Below, piece after piece: positions 1-10,541 of a stretch of 64,000 bases of DNA. Origin of the DNA: Proteles cristata cristata (taxonomy: Eukaryota; Chordata; Mammalia; Carnivora; Hyaenidae); NCBI GenBank assembly GCA_017311185.1, contig JAESUZ010001745.1:310001-374000 (forward strand), in the 5' to 3' direction. Within the stretch, counting starts at the first letter, position 1. The number at the start of each line of letters is the position of its first letter. A program made the position numbers and the translations under genes. The notes beneath the pieces were generated by a model that was given only the letters and a program-made list of their open reading frames with translations, was not told the DNA's origin and made no database searches.

Positions 1-63
1 CTGTAATCATGACCTGAGCCAAAATCAAGAGCCACTTAACTGACTAAGCCACCCAGGTGCCCC
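1..63 (-). mobile_element. Carnivore tRNA-derived SINE, cut by window edge
   Basis: The reverse complement of the SINE 5' end (..gccacccaggtgcccc) is visible. The rest lies outside the window. Confidence 0.85.
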
Positions 64-1084
64 AGATACAGAACTGTTTCAGGCAATTACAAGGAGACAC
101 TGATAGAAATTGTGCTTCATTTAATACATGTAATAGTTCTTTAAAAATTGCTCTGAAGTCATACTGTTTTCTGGCTACAATAGCCTCCTTTATGTAGAAT
201 TGGTAAGATTGGACTTAATTGATTGTGGTTTTTGAAAACTGAAATTACTTGAACTTCTTTTCAAAATCCAAGCTTGAGAACCTTTTGTTGTTTAAATAGA
301 GGACTTCCCAGAAACAGAATCATCCTTGTTTCCACAGTACTGAGGACATTCAAAGGTCTAGGAATAGATAAAATTTAGGGAAGATGGCTTTGGAACTTCC
401 CAATGTTAAAACACTTCATATTATTACAAAAGACTCTTGCTAATTAATGCATTAAGATGTATTAATTCACTTTTTAAGGATGTGTATTACTACATGTGTG
501 TAATGAATTGCTTCCGTATGCTCAATGCTCCTTTTAAGCAGTGTTCTCATTAGTTAGTCCTCTTAATATTCCTGCGAGAAAGAAAGGGGACAGCCGCTTG
601 ATGTTTCCTTAATTGAGAGAGTCATTTACACACCAAGCCAATAGATCATTTGGCGAAAATTATTAAGGAAAAAATCAACAGACTGTTGGAAAGGAACTTG
701 GTCTCAGGAGCTCAGCACCCATCAGCCTCTCTTTCTACCTCACAGTCCATTGCAAACATCTGGTTTACATAATCTTTCCTTTTAAGGAGAAAGGGAAACA
801 AACTTTTTTTCCCATTAAAAAAAATTATTTTTTGAGGTCATGCATGGTCATTGTTTAAAAAAATACAAACAGGATCAAATGAAAGTTGAAAGTCTCCATT
901 TCTTTCTAACACAGAGTTTAGAAGTTTATCAATGATAAGTAAAGCACGCTAATCAGAAGCCACTATATTAATATGTCCTTCTATATTTTAGTTTCAGATT
1001 TGGCTTTTACTTAAATTATCCTCTTTCATTACTGTTCTTCTTATTGTTGTCTTTAACCTCTCTCCAATTTTTTTTTCTTTCTAG
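1..1084 (+). other. SLC4A4 intron (3' part)
   Basis: This is intronic DNA upstream of the first visible exon. It contains the SINE fragment at 1-63 and otherwise AT-rich unique sequence in which I see nothing else. Confidence 0.85.
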
Positions 1085-1153
1085 TTTATTCCCATGCCTG
1101 TACTGTACGGTGTGTTCCTGTATATGGGGGTAGCATCCCTTAATGGTGTGCAG
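1085..1153 (+). CDS. SLC4A4: SLC4A4 (NBCe1) exon, 23 codons, membrane helix
   Basis: This internal exon of the electrogenic Na+/HCO3- cotransporter NBCe1 is flanked by a pyrimidine-rich acceptor (..tttctag) and a consensus donor (gtaagt). Its 69 bp read in phase 0 as 23 residues starting FIPMPVLYGVFLYMG and ending LNGVQ, a hydrophobic late transmembrane helix strongly conserved in the SLC4 family. Counting back from the C-terminus places it at residues 855-877 of the 1035-residue human NBCe1-A. NBCe1 moves sodium with two or three bicarbonate equivalents across the basolateral membrane of the renal proximal tubule (A form) and across pancreatic and other epithelial or brain membranes (B and C forms). 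The preceding exon lies upstream of this window. The reading frame is intact. A paralogue such as SLC4A7 or SLC4A10 is excluded by the downstream exons. Confidence 0.96.
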
Positions 1154-3715
1154 GTAAGTTTTCCATAGCAATCTAAGTATAGTTGTATTTTTTCTAGTAG
1201 TAAGAGTAGTCCAATAACAGATCTTTGAGGAAAAGTGCTACTCATTAACTAAGTTTTTTTTTAATGCATATGTTTACAGAAAACAAACTGGTGGTTACCA
1301 AAGGGTGGTGGGTAGAGAAAGGGGATTGCCAGTACACCTATGGTGATGAGCACAGAGTAATGTATAGAATTGTTGAATCATTCTATTGTACACCAAAAAT
1401 AATAGGACACTGCATGTTAAAGAAGGAAAGAAAATGCATTTGTTTGCTACTTTCTCTGCCATACAGCTGCTTTTTATTTCTGATTTAATTCACAAACTTA
1501 ATTCGTGTTAACAATTGTTATCATACGTACCCATTCTTGCCATAAGCTGTGGAAGGTCATTCCACTAGGAAAATGAGAGACGACCTCAGATCACCTCCCA
1601 CCCTCCCTTCTGTCCTTCTCCCACCTTCATCTCAAGAAGGAAATCTAACCCTTCCAGTGTGTTCCTTAAGATCCTGTTTATCTCTTTGCCTTTAAACTGT
1701 ACTAAGAACAGGCTGTTATTTGATTTACTTTTCACATGGCTGTGATCAATGATCAAAAGTTTTGAACCAATAAAAGAATAAAGTCAATGTGGTTTAGTGC
1801 TACTTTTGTCCAAAACTTCAGCTATCCACAATTTGAGTAAAACTGACCCCTTTAAAAAAAAAATCATTAGGGAGAACTTTGTAAGGGACTTTGTCTTTCA
1901 ATTGAGGTTTAATTTAATTGGCACCAGGAAACTGGAAGTACTTCTGCTGTTTTCTGGCACCTTGTTAATTGTAGCCTTATTTAGCACTTACTAATGTTTT
2001 AATGGGAAAAGACTGCATGTTCTGTGAACATCCTAAGAATTCATTTAAACCCCTTCATAGTAGTCCTTGCTTTCATTTATTGAATTTAGATTAATTTGGT
2101 TTTAGAGTCAGATAGAGCTGGGCAGGTGGCCAGACCCCCAAAAGAAGACAAGGCTATTCTGTTTTCCCTTCTTTAGATCCCATTTGGATATTTGTCACAA
2201 AGTACAAGGTGGTTCTTCATAGATTGCACTAGATGAATGTGAATGGGGGGATGTACTTGTGCCTATGAAACTTTGGGCAAGTACAAATATACAAAAAAAT
2301 ACTTTATTTTATCTGGCATTGTCAATATCCTTTTTTTGCCCTCAATGGAAAAATAAAAAACTAACAGTGGCTGCCAAACTAATGGTTCTTTTTTCTTTAC
2401 TTTACTTTACTTTCTTTCTTTGTTTTTGCTTTTGTTTTTGCCTTAAATATGTCACTTGAGATCAGAAGTTTGACTTTATGTCTTTAACTGATGATTGGAG
2501 CTCCTTACATGTTTATTAAATTAAACAGAAGGCAAAAAAATCAAGAATTTCATAGTGATAGGGGGAAATCCTTTGCTAAAGGGACAGCTAGTGGATTTCT
2601 TAAATTCAGCATTGCTTCTGCCCCTATTGCATTTTCTCCTTACTTTTCTCTGGATTCTCCCTTTTTTAGACCTTTTGGCAAGATTGATTTAGTAAGAAAT
2701 TTTGTAATACAATCTTCATAAACAGCAAGGCCCCCTCCCATGAAAAGTAGGCCTGGACAGAGAAAGAAAGTTTGTTTCATAGAAAATTGCTTCTGAGAAG
2801 CTTGTCCGTAACAGTCTCCTTTACTTGTACACTTCTCCCTTTCCTCTAGAAAAAAAAAGCAGAAATTTTACTTCAGAGTCTTATTCCATCATAAGTCCAT
2901 TCAGCAGCTATTTATTGAATATCTTTTATTTGAAAGATCCTATGGTAGGTACCAAAATATCATCCTTCTCATCACTGCCAATGTGAATTCAGCAGTTAAT
3001 CTTTGGGGCACAGCACCTGGCACAGAGGTACTCAGTGGTCCATGTAGCCACTGTGATAGCCTCCCCTAGATTCAAATATCTGGTTGTTGACACTCTGAAA
3101 TTCACTATAAAAGTCATATGACTTTATTTTGAAAAGAAATGATAACGAATTGCTGCATGGTATTAGTTAAGTTATGCCATAGATAAATAATGTGCAATTG
3201 ATGAAAATACCAATGCATTCCCATTTTCAAGTTGGATCCTCCCTTTTATCCTTGAAACATCCCTGAAATGCATATGATACATAGTAGCATCCTCTCTTCT
3301 TTCAGGTAAGGTGACGGAGGCAGAGTAAGATACATGAGTTAGATGTCTTCCTTCAGCACATCGTGACGAAATTAGTCACAAGATTCTCTCTTCCGAGACT
3401 CAGATATTAAAAATAGAAAGGAAGAGATGAGCATCTAGAATTTATATTTGGCGTTGTGACTTTATTCTTTGGTGGCCACTCTATCTCATAGATCTGCATA
3501 ACATTCCTGCAAAGTAATAACAATTGGAAGACTCTTATTATGTCTCACTGTGCTGGACTAAATTTGTGCACTCCCTGACCAATGTCCTCTGAAAAGGACA
3601 CTGCTTGCCTAAATTATAGTATATAAATCACTAATCATTAGTTAGGCATTGTGGAAAGGAGCTTGTGTATCAGCTCTGGAAGTAATATAGTTGTACTGTC
3701 GTCTTTCCTTCCCAG
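1154..3715 (+). other. SLC4A4 intron, 2.56 kb
   Basis: This intron lies between the 69-bp and 174-bp exons. It contains an L1 3'-end fragment (about 1265-1425) and a possible degraded MIR on the minus strand around 3236-3340. The remainder is AT-rich unique DNA; short open frames such as 2491-2721 have no recognisable content. Confidence 0.9.
1265..1425 (+). mobile_element. L1 3'-end fragment (probable)
   Basis: The wording (aacaaactggtggttacc..ggtgatgagcacagagtaatg..attgtacaccaaaaataa) resembles the 3' untranslated part of older carnivore LINE-1 copies. It lies in an SLC4A4 intron. No polyA tail or target duplication is clear. Confidence 0.45.
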
Positions 3716-3889
3716 TTCATGGATCGCCTGAAGCTGCTTCTGATGCCCCTGAAGCATCAGCCAGACTTTATCTACCTGCGCCACGTCCCCCTACGCAGAG
3801 TCCACCTGTTCACTTTTTTACAGGTGTTATGTCTAGCCCTGCTCTGGATCCTCAAGTCCACGGTGGCTGCTATCATTTTTCCAGTCATG
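3716..3889 (+). CDS. SLC4A4: SLC4A4 (NBCe1) exon, 58 codons, penultimate membrane helix
   Basis: The exon is 174 bp in phase 0 between cttcccag and gtaggg. It encodes 58 residues, beginning [17 protein letters not shown], continuing through the conserved basic segment [15 protein letters not shown], and running into the hydrophobic helix [20 protein letters not shown]. This corresponds to human NBCe1-A residues 878-935: the cytosolic loop before, and most of, the second-last membrane helix of the 14-helix SLC4 fold. The arginine at codon 4 (CGC, 3725-3727) aligns with human Arg881; its change to Cys is a known cause of recessive proximal renal tubular acidosis. Overlapping open frames on this stretch are shadows. 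The exon is intact and ends exactly at a codon boundary. Confidence 0.97.
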
Positions 3890-4734
3890 GTAGGGATTCC
3901 TTTCATTGAACCTACCCATCAAATCATATCAATATCACTTGTTGCTGTAACATAGAAGATATAAATGTCTTTTCTGTATGGTTCTACTTTTTTCCAGCTT
4001 TGACCAAATAACGTTGATTTGATCCATTGTCATTTAAGGTTCCTATGTCTGTGGTCATCTACACTGGACTGTAGTGTCAAACTCAGCTGAGTCCAGATAC
4101 CAGCACTAGTTTCTGCTGATCAGGGAGCCTTCATGAGCTGCCATTAACTTGCTTGTAAAATGGGCATGGCATTAGTATTGTTACTCTGAGCATCACTAAT
4201 AAATATCAAGTAGATAGCATAATGGCTGCCATTAGGTAGACATCAGTACACATCAGTTATTTCAAAAATATTGTATAATAGAATCAGTCTAAATAACAAT
4301 GCATGACACATTTCAGTCCAAATAATAAGGAAACAAGTTTGGCAGCTTCTGACAGGTCATCCAATGGAGTGAGAAGTGCAGTTTTTGAAGTGCTCGCTGG
4401 TTTGTGTCATGCTAAGTTTAAGGATAAGTCTGGGTTTTCGATACTTGCCGTGATATGATGAGACACAAGGTAAGATGACTAACATTGCACTTAGAATTAC
4501 AAGTGAAAGAAGTAACAAAGGAAATGCTAGGTCTATTTTTGGCTTTGACACTAAATTTTATGCTTTACCATAACTTTCCATTTCTTGCAAGAAAATGTAC
4601 ATGTGTACACTTGAAACAAGTCACCAAGCCAGCCTCTCAGTCTGTTTTGTCTCCCCCATGGAATTTTCATACACAGACCATATTTTATTTTTTATAAAAA
4701 TCCTTGTACTCTTACCCAGGATTATTATTTTATC

Positions 4735-4944
4735 CTTTTTTAAATGGATATTTATTTATTTTGAATGAGAGAGAGAGAGAGAATGTGCATGGGAGGGGCA
4801 GAGAGAGAGGGAAAGAGAGAATCCCAAGCAGGCTCTAAACTGTCAGTGCACAGCCCTATGGCTCGATTCCATGAACCGTGAGATAATGACCTGAGCCAAA
4901 ATCAAGAGTTGGACACTTAACCAACTGAGCCACCCGGGTGCCCC
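4735..4944 (-). mobile_element. Carnivore SINE (diverged)
   Basis: T-rich left end, GA-rich body and terminal gccacccgggtgcccc show a full-length minus-strand copy with several substitutions. Confidence 0.9.
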
Positions 4945-5604
4945 TAATTTATCTTCTGTGTATTTGTTGTTTGTAATTTTTTTTTCTCCAAGGGAAAAAA
5001 AAAGGAAGGAAGCAGAAAAAAATGATATAAAAATACTAGTAATATTCTTGATGGTTCCTTATATCCCTTTTTTTTAATCCTTAAACTCTGTTAGCTTACT
5101 GGAAAACACGAGTGTGAGAAATGACTCCCATTTGCCTATTGGTACAGTCTGCGTATTAGTTTTGCTATAGGCAGGAAAAACAGAGTTAGGCCTGGATAAA
5201 TTTAAAATGTATCCAGTAAATCACCTATTACTTATGCTATAAATAATAATAATGAATGTGTCATCTGTATAAAGTATTCTTTATCTTCCCAGAGCTTTTG
5301 TTTGATCACAAAACAATATCATAATATCAGTAGGGCAGATGTTGTTAATTTCTCTCAGATGAAAAAATGGACATACAGAGAGCATGATGTGAATGAACCC
5401 AAGTGTTTAACTGGAGATGGTCACGACTCTTATATCCTAGTGCATGCTAATTTTATTCTTGAGCAAAGACATCTTTAATGTACTTTTATTTTTTTATTTT
5501 TTAATGTACTTTTAGAAGTTACTCTTCAAGGGTAACTCATAGAATCAAAGATACGTATTTTAAGAATACTGATTTTAGAGGTAGACGGCTGGGGGCCCTT
5601 TGTA

Positions 5605-5790
5605 TTTTTTTCTTACCTGGCTTTATGATCTTGGATGATACACTTAATGTCTCTAAGCCTTAGTTTACTCACTTGCAAGATAGAGATCACAGTATCTACT
5701 TTTTGAGTTTGTGGTGGGAAGAAATGAGAAAATTCTGCCTAAGAGTTCAGCGCAACATCTGTCACACAGTAAGTTTTCAGGTCACGGTAG
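5605..5790 (+). repeat. MIR fossil SINE
   Basis: Core wording is recognisable: ctttatgatcttgg..aagccttagtttactcac..aagatagagatcacagtat and a 3' part resembling the MIR end. Confidence 0.6.
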
Positions 5791-6099
5791 TGATTGAAGT
5801 CTCCCAGTGTATTAAATGGTCTGTGCGTATTCAAATACTGTCTCATTATTAGTACTTTGAAGATGTTTTAGTGCACTGTATGTTGTACAGATTTTCTTGA
5901 TTTTCAAAAACCTGCATAATGTTTTAATTTTGAATAATTACAAATCATATGCAGGCTGTTTTTTTCCCTTTAAACTCTCAGCCATTTTATTAAAAATCTG
6001 ACATAGAAGAAAATGGTTTAAAAAATAATCCTTTCATGTTGAAATTCTTAGTGAATGTGATCCTACATTTCAGTGAACAAAGTGAGTTTTACTTAATAA

Positions 6100-6318
6100 T
6101 TTTTTTTTTACAATTTTTTAATGTTTATTTTTGAGAGAGAGAAAGAGTACAAGTGGGAGAAGGGCAGAGAGAGAGAGGGAGACACAGAATCCAAAACAGG
6201 CTCTAGGCTCTGAGCTGTCGGCACAGAGCCCGACGCAAGGGCTCGAACCCATAAGCCACAAGATCATGACCTGAGCCGAAATCAGATGTTTAACCAACTG
6301 AGCCACCCAGGAACCCCA
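6100..6318 (-). mobile_element. Carnivore SINE
   Basis: Full-length minus-strand copy. A possible short target duplication (acttaata) is present on both sides. Confidence 0.9.
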
Positions 6319-6523
6319 ACTTAATACTTTTATGAGCCACCTTTCCCCATAAAGAAAATGTTTGCGGTCCACTTAATATAAATCTATATAAGCAAGATGA
6401 GTTCTATCATATTCTAGCCTTCTACAAGCTAAGTTTCAAATGCCTTTAATAGAGTAGTATCAATACTCACTATGACTTTATGTGACATTGTTTCTTTCAT
6501 ACTTTCTGTAATTGTCCTTGCAG

Positions 6524-6685
6524 ATCTTGGCACTTGTAGCTGTCAGAAAAGGAATGGACTACCTCTTCTCCCAACATGACCTCAGCTTCCTCGATGATGT
6601 CATTCCAGAAAAGGACAAGAAGAAGAAGGAAGATGAGAAGAAAAAGAAAAAGAAGAAAGGAAGTCTGGACAGTGACAATGATGAT
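6524..6685 (+). CDS. SLC4A4: SLC4A4 (NBCe1) exon, 54 codons, last helix and lysine-rich cytosolic tail
   Basis: The exon is 162 bp in phase 0 between cttgcag and gtaagg. Residues 1-14 ([15 protein letters not shown]) finish the last membrane helix. The rest is the cytosolic tail, with [11 protein letters not shown], a lysine-rich run (DKKKKEDE followed by seven Lys) and GSLDSDNDD at the exon end. LDDV and DNDD are the acidic motifs reported in NBCe1-A as carbonic anhydrase II contact sites, and the Ser after the lysine run aligns with human Ser982, reported as a PKA site affecting transport stoichiometry. Both splice forms share everything up to this exon; the alternative C-termini diverge immediately after it. 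The purine-only stretch coding the lysines may also act as an exonic splicing enhancer (inference). Confidence 0.97.
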
Positions 6686-7689
6686 GTAAGGCTTTCCAAA
6701 ACTCCACAGTAAAGCTAAAGAAATAAATGTGAAACATATATGTATGTTATATAAAGTATAATATGTATATATACTTTATGTGAGATATATGGCTGAATTC
6801 AGAGAATGTTTACTTGGCTGTGTTACATGCCAGTCTTCCTTTGCCCTTTATTTTCTTTCTTTAGTTTTTTTTTTTCTGAAGTCTTTCTGTAGCCATTAAT
6901 ATACTGATAGCAATAAATTGACTTCCCCCAAAAAACACCCTACCACATCTAAAGATCTCCAACCTTCCATTTCACAGATAAAAAGAAAATTCGCTTCATA
7001 ATGCTGTAAAATGTATTTGTTTTGCTAATGATAATCCAGGATTTAAATTTGAAATGATAACTTCGTTTTATGTAATTTTAAGCCTAATGTGGACAAACAC
7101 CTGTGACCTCTCCTCCTGTGATCTATGTATCCATTTGAGTAGGCTCTCAGCCAAAGTCCTCCGCTGTTATACTTCTCCTCACTCTGAACTTTGACATGAT
7201 TTAAGATTATTTCCCTGTTACCCTTCAGTGAAAAGGAAAGGGTCATGGAACCTAGAGTCTTTTTACAGAATTGTAGTTGTCAGTTTTGTAGTCCAAATGA
7301 TCCTCCTACAACTGGGTGATTAAGGTTAGAGAAATAAAATTATTGCCCATTTTTTTTATCTTTAGGAGATCATGTCACGAGTCCTGCAGTAGGGGTCTGT
7401 AATCAGTGCTAGGAGAAAGGCTGAGGTTATTTCATACACACATACGCACACACACACACACACATTTTTATCCCAGTAGACTGGGATAAAGGATGGCCAA
7501 AGTGACATTTTCTATGTGAAGATTTGTTCTGGATTTTACACAGTGGAGTATCCCCATTCTAATTGGATCCCTGGTATATAATTCTAAAGTGGGAGTATGG
7601 TTAAGTTTTGCTGTCTACTCTGTACTGGATCTTTTTGATTGATCATGCATACTTGTCCTTACTTGCCGTCACAGCCCCTTAGAGTGTAC

Positions 7690-7800
7690 GCTTTTGTTCT
7701 TATATAGGAGAAAATTTAGACTGAGAAACATTAAGTCATTTTTCTGAGTGCACACAGACATGGTGGCAAAGCCAAAACTCTGATCTAGGCCTGTCTGGTT
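7690..7800 (-). repeat. Possible MIR fragment
   Basis: The order 'gagaaacattaagtcatt..ctgatctaggcctgtctgg' resembles a minus-strand MIR. Confidence 0.4.
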
Positions 7801-8101
7801 ATTTCCAGTTGGTCAGGCTGTCTGATTGTATTTTTTGTGGAGAATTTAGAAATAGTACAGTGAAGGAAGGCAACAGACAAAATTGGATTTCATATAAATT
7901 GATCCAATAAAAAAAAAAGGCTAAATATATGAGGCACATTTAGCTAAAGAGAAAAAGAGTCTGAGGGAGGTTTTGAGACTGTCATCATCCATCTTCAGTG
8001 AGAACAGGTGTATAGATTTTCTGTTTCCAGTGATGACAGAGAAGGAGAATGTGTTTAAATTGCAGTATAGATTAGGGTGCAGTGTTAAAAAGAATGGTTA
8101 A

Positions 8102-8326
8102 GGGGCGCCTGGGTGGCTTAGTCGGTTGAGTGTCCGACTTTCGCTTAGGTCATGATCTCGCGGTCGTGGGTTCAAGCCCCGCGTCGGGCTCTGTGCTGAC
8201 TGCCAGCTCAGAGCCTGGAGCCTGTTTCAGTCTGTGACTCCCTCTCTCTCTGACCCTCCCCTGCTCACTCTGTCTCTCTCTCTCTCTCCTAGATATAAAT
8301 AAAACATTAAAAAATTAAAAAAAAAA
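8102..8326 (+). mobile_element. Carnivore SINE, young subfamily
   Basis: It starts ggggcgcctgggtggctta and ends in an A-rich tail. The target duplication aaagaatggttaa flanks both ends. It shares diagnostic wording (gactttcgcttagg, ctgactgccagctcagag, tttcagtctgtgactccc) with the copies at 18436, 41061 and 54075. Confidence 0.95.
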
Positions 8327-9569
8327 AGAATGGTTAAAAAATGTTTACAAATTCAATTGAAATCAAAATTTGAAATTAATTTCTAGACCGTTCAAGACAA
8401 AAAAAGGGAACACCTGAAATACTGACATAATTAAAGTGGTATTTCATCTTGAATTTTCAAAACAAGTATGCCATGTTATGTACATTGGCACCAAACTTAA
8501 AATTTATTACATATAACTGATATAGGAAATAGTATTATAGAATCCTCATCTCTAATAGCTTTTAAGAAAATAATAAACTATCAACTTCTGGGGATGTTTT
8601 AAATTTATGCTGTCTAGTGTCAAAAGTTGGATCAAATGAGCTCCTGAGAAGTTCGTCTAATTCTTGGATTCAGTTTCAACATATCATATTTTATTTAAAC
8701 AGTGCTATTCTTTTATTAATGATATTTACTATTTCCAGCTCTGTATTTCCAACAGATTTCTTGAAGATAATGTGTGATACTTGTTTCTTGCCTTTTCCTC
8801 TTTCTCTTCTTCCCCCAGCCCCCACTAAAAAACAACAAGCTTATGTATTTGTCTTAGTGAACTCAACCAAGCAATTTAGAGTATATGTGTGTAATAAGTT
8901 CTGTTTGTTGAGCTTATTATTTGGGGGCTCTAGAGCTGGAAGATAACTCTTCTAGTGTTCACCTGGTAATCATGGGTGCTGGGATCCATGGATATAGAGA
9001 GCCACGGAGGGGCATGGGGGTTATAACACTTTTGTCAGCAGTAGTGAAAATTATGGCTTGCCAATATTTTGAGCCACTCTGTCATTTTTGGATCTGCCTG
9101 GTAGGCTATGTTTAATGGTTGGCTTCCAACCTCTTAATCCATAAATGCTATTATTTGAGGAAATGTTTAAAATACTGTGATTAAAACTTGTCCTTCTTGA
9201 CATTCTCATAAAGGTACATGCATGTAACATCTTTTTTTTTTTTTTTTTTGGTCAATTTAAACGCAGTTTCTTAGTCCCTTAAAATCGTATTGTGGCTTAT
9301 TACCCTCTTTAGATTCACCTTAAAGGAATTTTCAATGTATGTAGTAGTCTGTATGTTAGGGTTTCTTTTTTCTTCATTTTCTTTGATCTCTACTTTTTTT
9401 CTTTTCCATCTTTCTGTTAAGGCCATCTCTTTGGTACTTTCAGTTAAGGGACTGATTTGATCTTTTCAGTTTAAACATTAACTTGGATTCAATATAATGA
9501 ATTCTTTAAAAAAAAAGTAAGTTGGTAATACTATGAAAATCTGTTGTAGTTTTGGCTTAGGTGACCTGT

Positions 9570-9776
9570 TTTTTGTTTGTTTTAACATTTATTAATTTTT
9601 GAGAGACAGAGCACAAGTGAGGGAGGGACAGAGAGAGGAAGACACAGAATCTGAAGCAGGCTCCAGGCCCTGAGCTGTCAGCACAGAGCCCTACATTGGG
9701 CTCAAACCCACAAACCAAAAGATCGTGACTTGAGCCAAAGTCAGACACTTAACTGATTGAGCCCCCCAGGTGCCCC
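9570..9776 (-). mobile_element. Carnivore SINE
   Basis: Minus-strand copy flanked by the duplication ggtgacctg. Confidence 0.92.
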
Positions 9777-10444
9777 ATGGTGACCTGGTTTTTTAAACAC
9801 CCCCATGAATAGCTGCCTGGTACCTTTCTTTTGATTTTTATTTTCTCATGTTTTGCTAAGCTTTCAAATATATTTTGTATAAGCAAATGGAAATGAACCT
9901 TTAACTACAAAATAGTTTTGATAGAGTATTAAAGAGGGGGAGGTTTTTTTTCAACTGAACATACAGGGCTCCTTGATCATGAATGTTTTAATCTTCTATC
10001 TGTCTTGGAAGGAGAGATGAGTCCTCATTTCCTTGGACGTGAAATCAGAAAGCATAAATGAAACAAGAATTTTAAGACCATATTATAGTTGAGGAAGTTT
10101 CCTAGATCTAATGTCTCACATTGAGATTATTTGCTTTATATACACAACAAACCCATAAATGGTTGCTGATTGGGAACCCAGTTTATGGAAGCTTTATACT
10201 TGTTTTAATTTATAGTGATCTCTATTTGGTGTGGTTCTAGTTTTAATTAACTTTACCCCATTGACTCAGAAGAGAGGAAAACAAATGTGAGAAAGATTGT
10301 ATAGAATTTGAAAAGTTAGCAAGTAAAAATGAGCATATCAAACTCTTTTCTCCTTAGACAATGTAAATGATAATATGATAGATTTGGTCAGTACTGGGAG
10401 TATCGTAAAAACTTTCTAAAATCTGTTATAAATTTCTTTCACAG

Positions 10445-10541
10445 TCTGACTGCCCATACTCAGAAAAAGTTCCAAGTATTAAAATTCCAATGGACATCAT
10501 GGAACAGCAACCTTTCCTAAGTGATAGCAAACCTTCCGACA
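10445..10541 (+). CDS. SLC4A4: SLC4A4 alternative 97-bp exon (included in NBCe1-A/B, skipped in NBCe1-C)
   Basis: This exon of exactly 97 bp lies between ttcacag and gtgagt and encodes 32 residues plus one base. It begins [15 protein letters not shown] and ends FLSDSKPSD. Because 97 is not a multiple of three, inclusion or skipping changes the reading frame of the next exon. Inclusion gives the 46-residue tail of NBCe1-A and NBCe1-B; skipping gives the 61-residue tail of NBCe1-C, described from rat brain cDNA as a 97-bp deletion. The exon length here matches that description exactly. The acceptor has a modest pyrimidine tract (aatttctttcacag), compatible with regulated use, but nothing in the window proves how it is regulated. 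Confidence 0.96.

Larger units (their letters stand above)
3890..6523 (+). other. SLC4A4 intron, 2.63 kb
   Basis: This intron lies between the 174-bp and 162-bp exons. It holds two minus-strand carnivore SINEs (4735-4944, 6100-6318) and a MIR (about 5605-5790). Confidence 0.9.
6686..10444 (+). other. SLC4A4 intron, 3.76 kb, preceding the alternative exon
   Basis: This is the longest visible intron. It contains a young plus-strand SINE (8102-8326), a minus-strand SINE (9570-9776), a possible MIR (7690-7800, minus), a short CA repeat (7438-7463) and a 20-T run near 9231. Frames 8617-8946 and 8921-9115 show no protein similarity I recognise. Confidence 0.9.

Noticed and set aside
3691..3909. 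72-codon frame overlapping the 174-bp exon
   Set aside because: It is a shadow of the true frame; only the frame giving FMDRLKLLL matches NBCe1.
6118..6372. 84-codon minus-strand frame (GSWVAQLVKHL..)
   Set aside because: It is a translation of a carnivore SINE. The same 'VAQ..K' peptide recurs at 9557, 32906, 41251, 44490, 45537, 47120, 59980 and 62776 for the same reason.
8617..8946. 109-codon frame in an SLC4A4 intron
   Set aside because: Low-complexity hydrophobic translation of AT-rich intron DNA, with no similarity recognised.
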